This document shows, piece after piece, positions 6,995 to 7,276 of a DNA stretch of 7,276 nucleotides. Source of the DNA: Anaerohalosphaeraceae bacterium (GTDB lineage Bacteria; Planctomycetota; Phycisphaerae; Sedimentisphaerales; Anaerohalosphaeraceae); NCBI GenBank assembly GCA_030671565.1, contig DAOVIC010000096.1, forward strand, positions 1 to 7,276. The letters are read 5' to 3'. The translations under genes were made by a program, and so were the position numbers. Position 1 is the stretch's first letter, and every line of letters begins with the position of its first letter. The notes below the pieces were generated by a model. It ran no database searches, was not told the DNA's origin, and worked only from the letters and a program-made list of their open reading frames with translations.

Positions 6995-7276
6995 TTACTG
7001 CCCCGCCACTGCCCCATATTCACCCGCCAGCGTCTCAATAAGCTCTTCAACAGAAATGATTTCATCTACCCGATATGCGTTAGCGCCCGCGAATGCAAAT
7101 CCCTTCTCCATGTTACCCAATTTGGCATTAGTCAATGCAAGAGCGATACAATACGGTACATTTTTAAAATCACAACTTCTAAGACACTTCCACGGACACT
7201 TGAAAGATTCCTTGATACCTGAAGATACACGCTCAAGAAACTCATTTCGTATAGCTCGTCCCGGCAGCCCTACAGG
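6995..7276 (-). CDS. Nitronate monooxygenase / 2-nitropropane dioxygenase-family flavoprotein, C-terminal 93 residues
   Basis: The 5' part lies beyond the right edge; 93 residues and the TAA stop (6997-6995) are visible. It begins PVGLPGRAIRNEF and ends with GFAFAGANAYRVDEIISVEEL, both typical of the C-terminal end of the FMN-dependent TIM-barrel family that includes nitronate monooxygenase and YrpB/FabK-like oxidoreductases. Between them is a four-cysteine segment, KCPWKCLRSCDFKNVPYC, with Cys at visible residues 27, 31, 35 and 43 (spacing CX3CX3CX7C). I recall this segment from a subset of the family in anaerobes. Members oxidise alkyl nitronates or reduce related substrates with FMN, but the real substrate cannot be told from this fragment, and the FMN-binding core is not visible. 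No clear terminator follows the stop, so co-transcription with pyruvate kinase is possible. Confidence 0.85.
   Translation of the reverse strand, partial: PVGLPGRAIRNEFLERVSSGIKESFKCPWKCLRSCDFKNVPYCIALALTNAKLGNMEKGFAFAGANAYRVDEIISVEELIETLAGEYGAVAGQ

Noticed and set aside
1..7276. CRISPR array, insertion sequence, tRNA or rRNA gene
   Set aside because: No regularly spaced direct repeats, transposase motifs, terminal inverted repeats or tRNA/rRNA-like sequence were seen on either strand.

Overview
The window reads as an ordinary bacterial chromosome segment with four genes, all on the minus strand (right to left): the C-terminal end of a nitronate monooxygenase-type flavoprotein, a complete pyruvate kinase, a complete giant coiled-coil lipoprotein of unknown function, and the N-terminal two thirds of the replicative DNA polymerase III alpha subunit (dnaE). 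The DnaE sequence departs from the proteobacterial type in ways I associate from memory with planctomycetes, notably a palm loop reading VGARGS instead of VGPGRGS and a PDIDIDICQDGR catalytic segment. A planctomycete, perhaps of the Phycisphaerae lineage, is my best guess, but this is inference and was not tested by a search.

Layout by position: dnaE runs from the left edge to 2293 and is cut off by the edge. Positions 2294-2626 are non-coding. They hold a near-consensus sigma-70 promoter for dnaE, a strong long-stem terminator for the lipoprotein gene, and a separate perfect dyad. The lipoprotein gene occupies 2627-5230. Positions 5231-5475 are an AT-rich spacer with a terminator-like hairpin at 5311-5339, which I assign to pyruvate kinase. 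Pyruvate kinase is 5476-6879. A 115-base spacer containing two long G runs (minus strand) separates it from the end of the flavoprotein gene at 6995, which continues past the right edge.

The genes do not form an obvious functional pathway. Replication, glycolysis and flavin oxidation are housekeeping functions, and the terminators and promoters between them suggest mostly separate transcription units. The only clearly undescribed item is the 867-residue lipoprotein: a secreted, lipid-anchored protein made almost entirely of Ala/Glu/Lys-rich helix in two rods joined by a proline-rich hinge. Its codon use and strand composition also look different from those of its neighbours. I see no mobile element, CRISPR array, tRNA or rRNA, and no sign of a defence or biosynthetic cluster.
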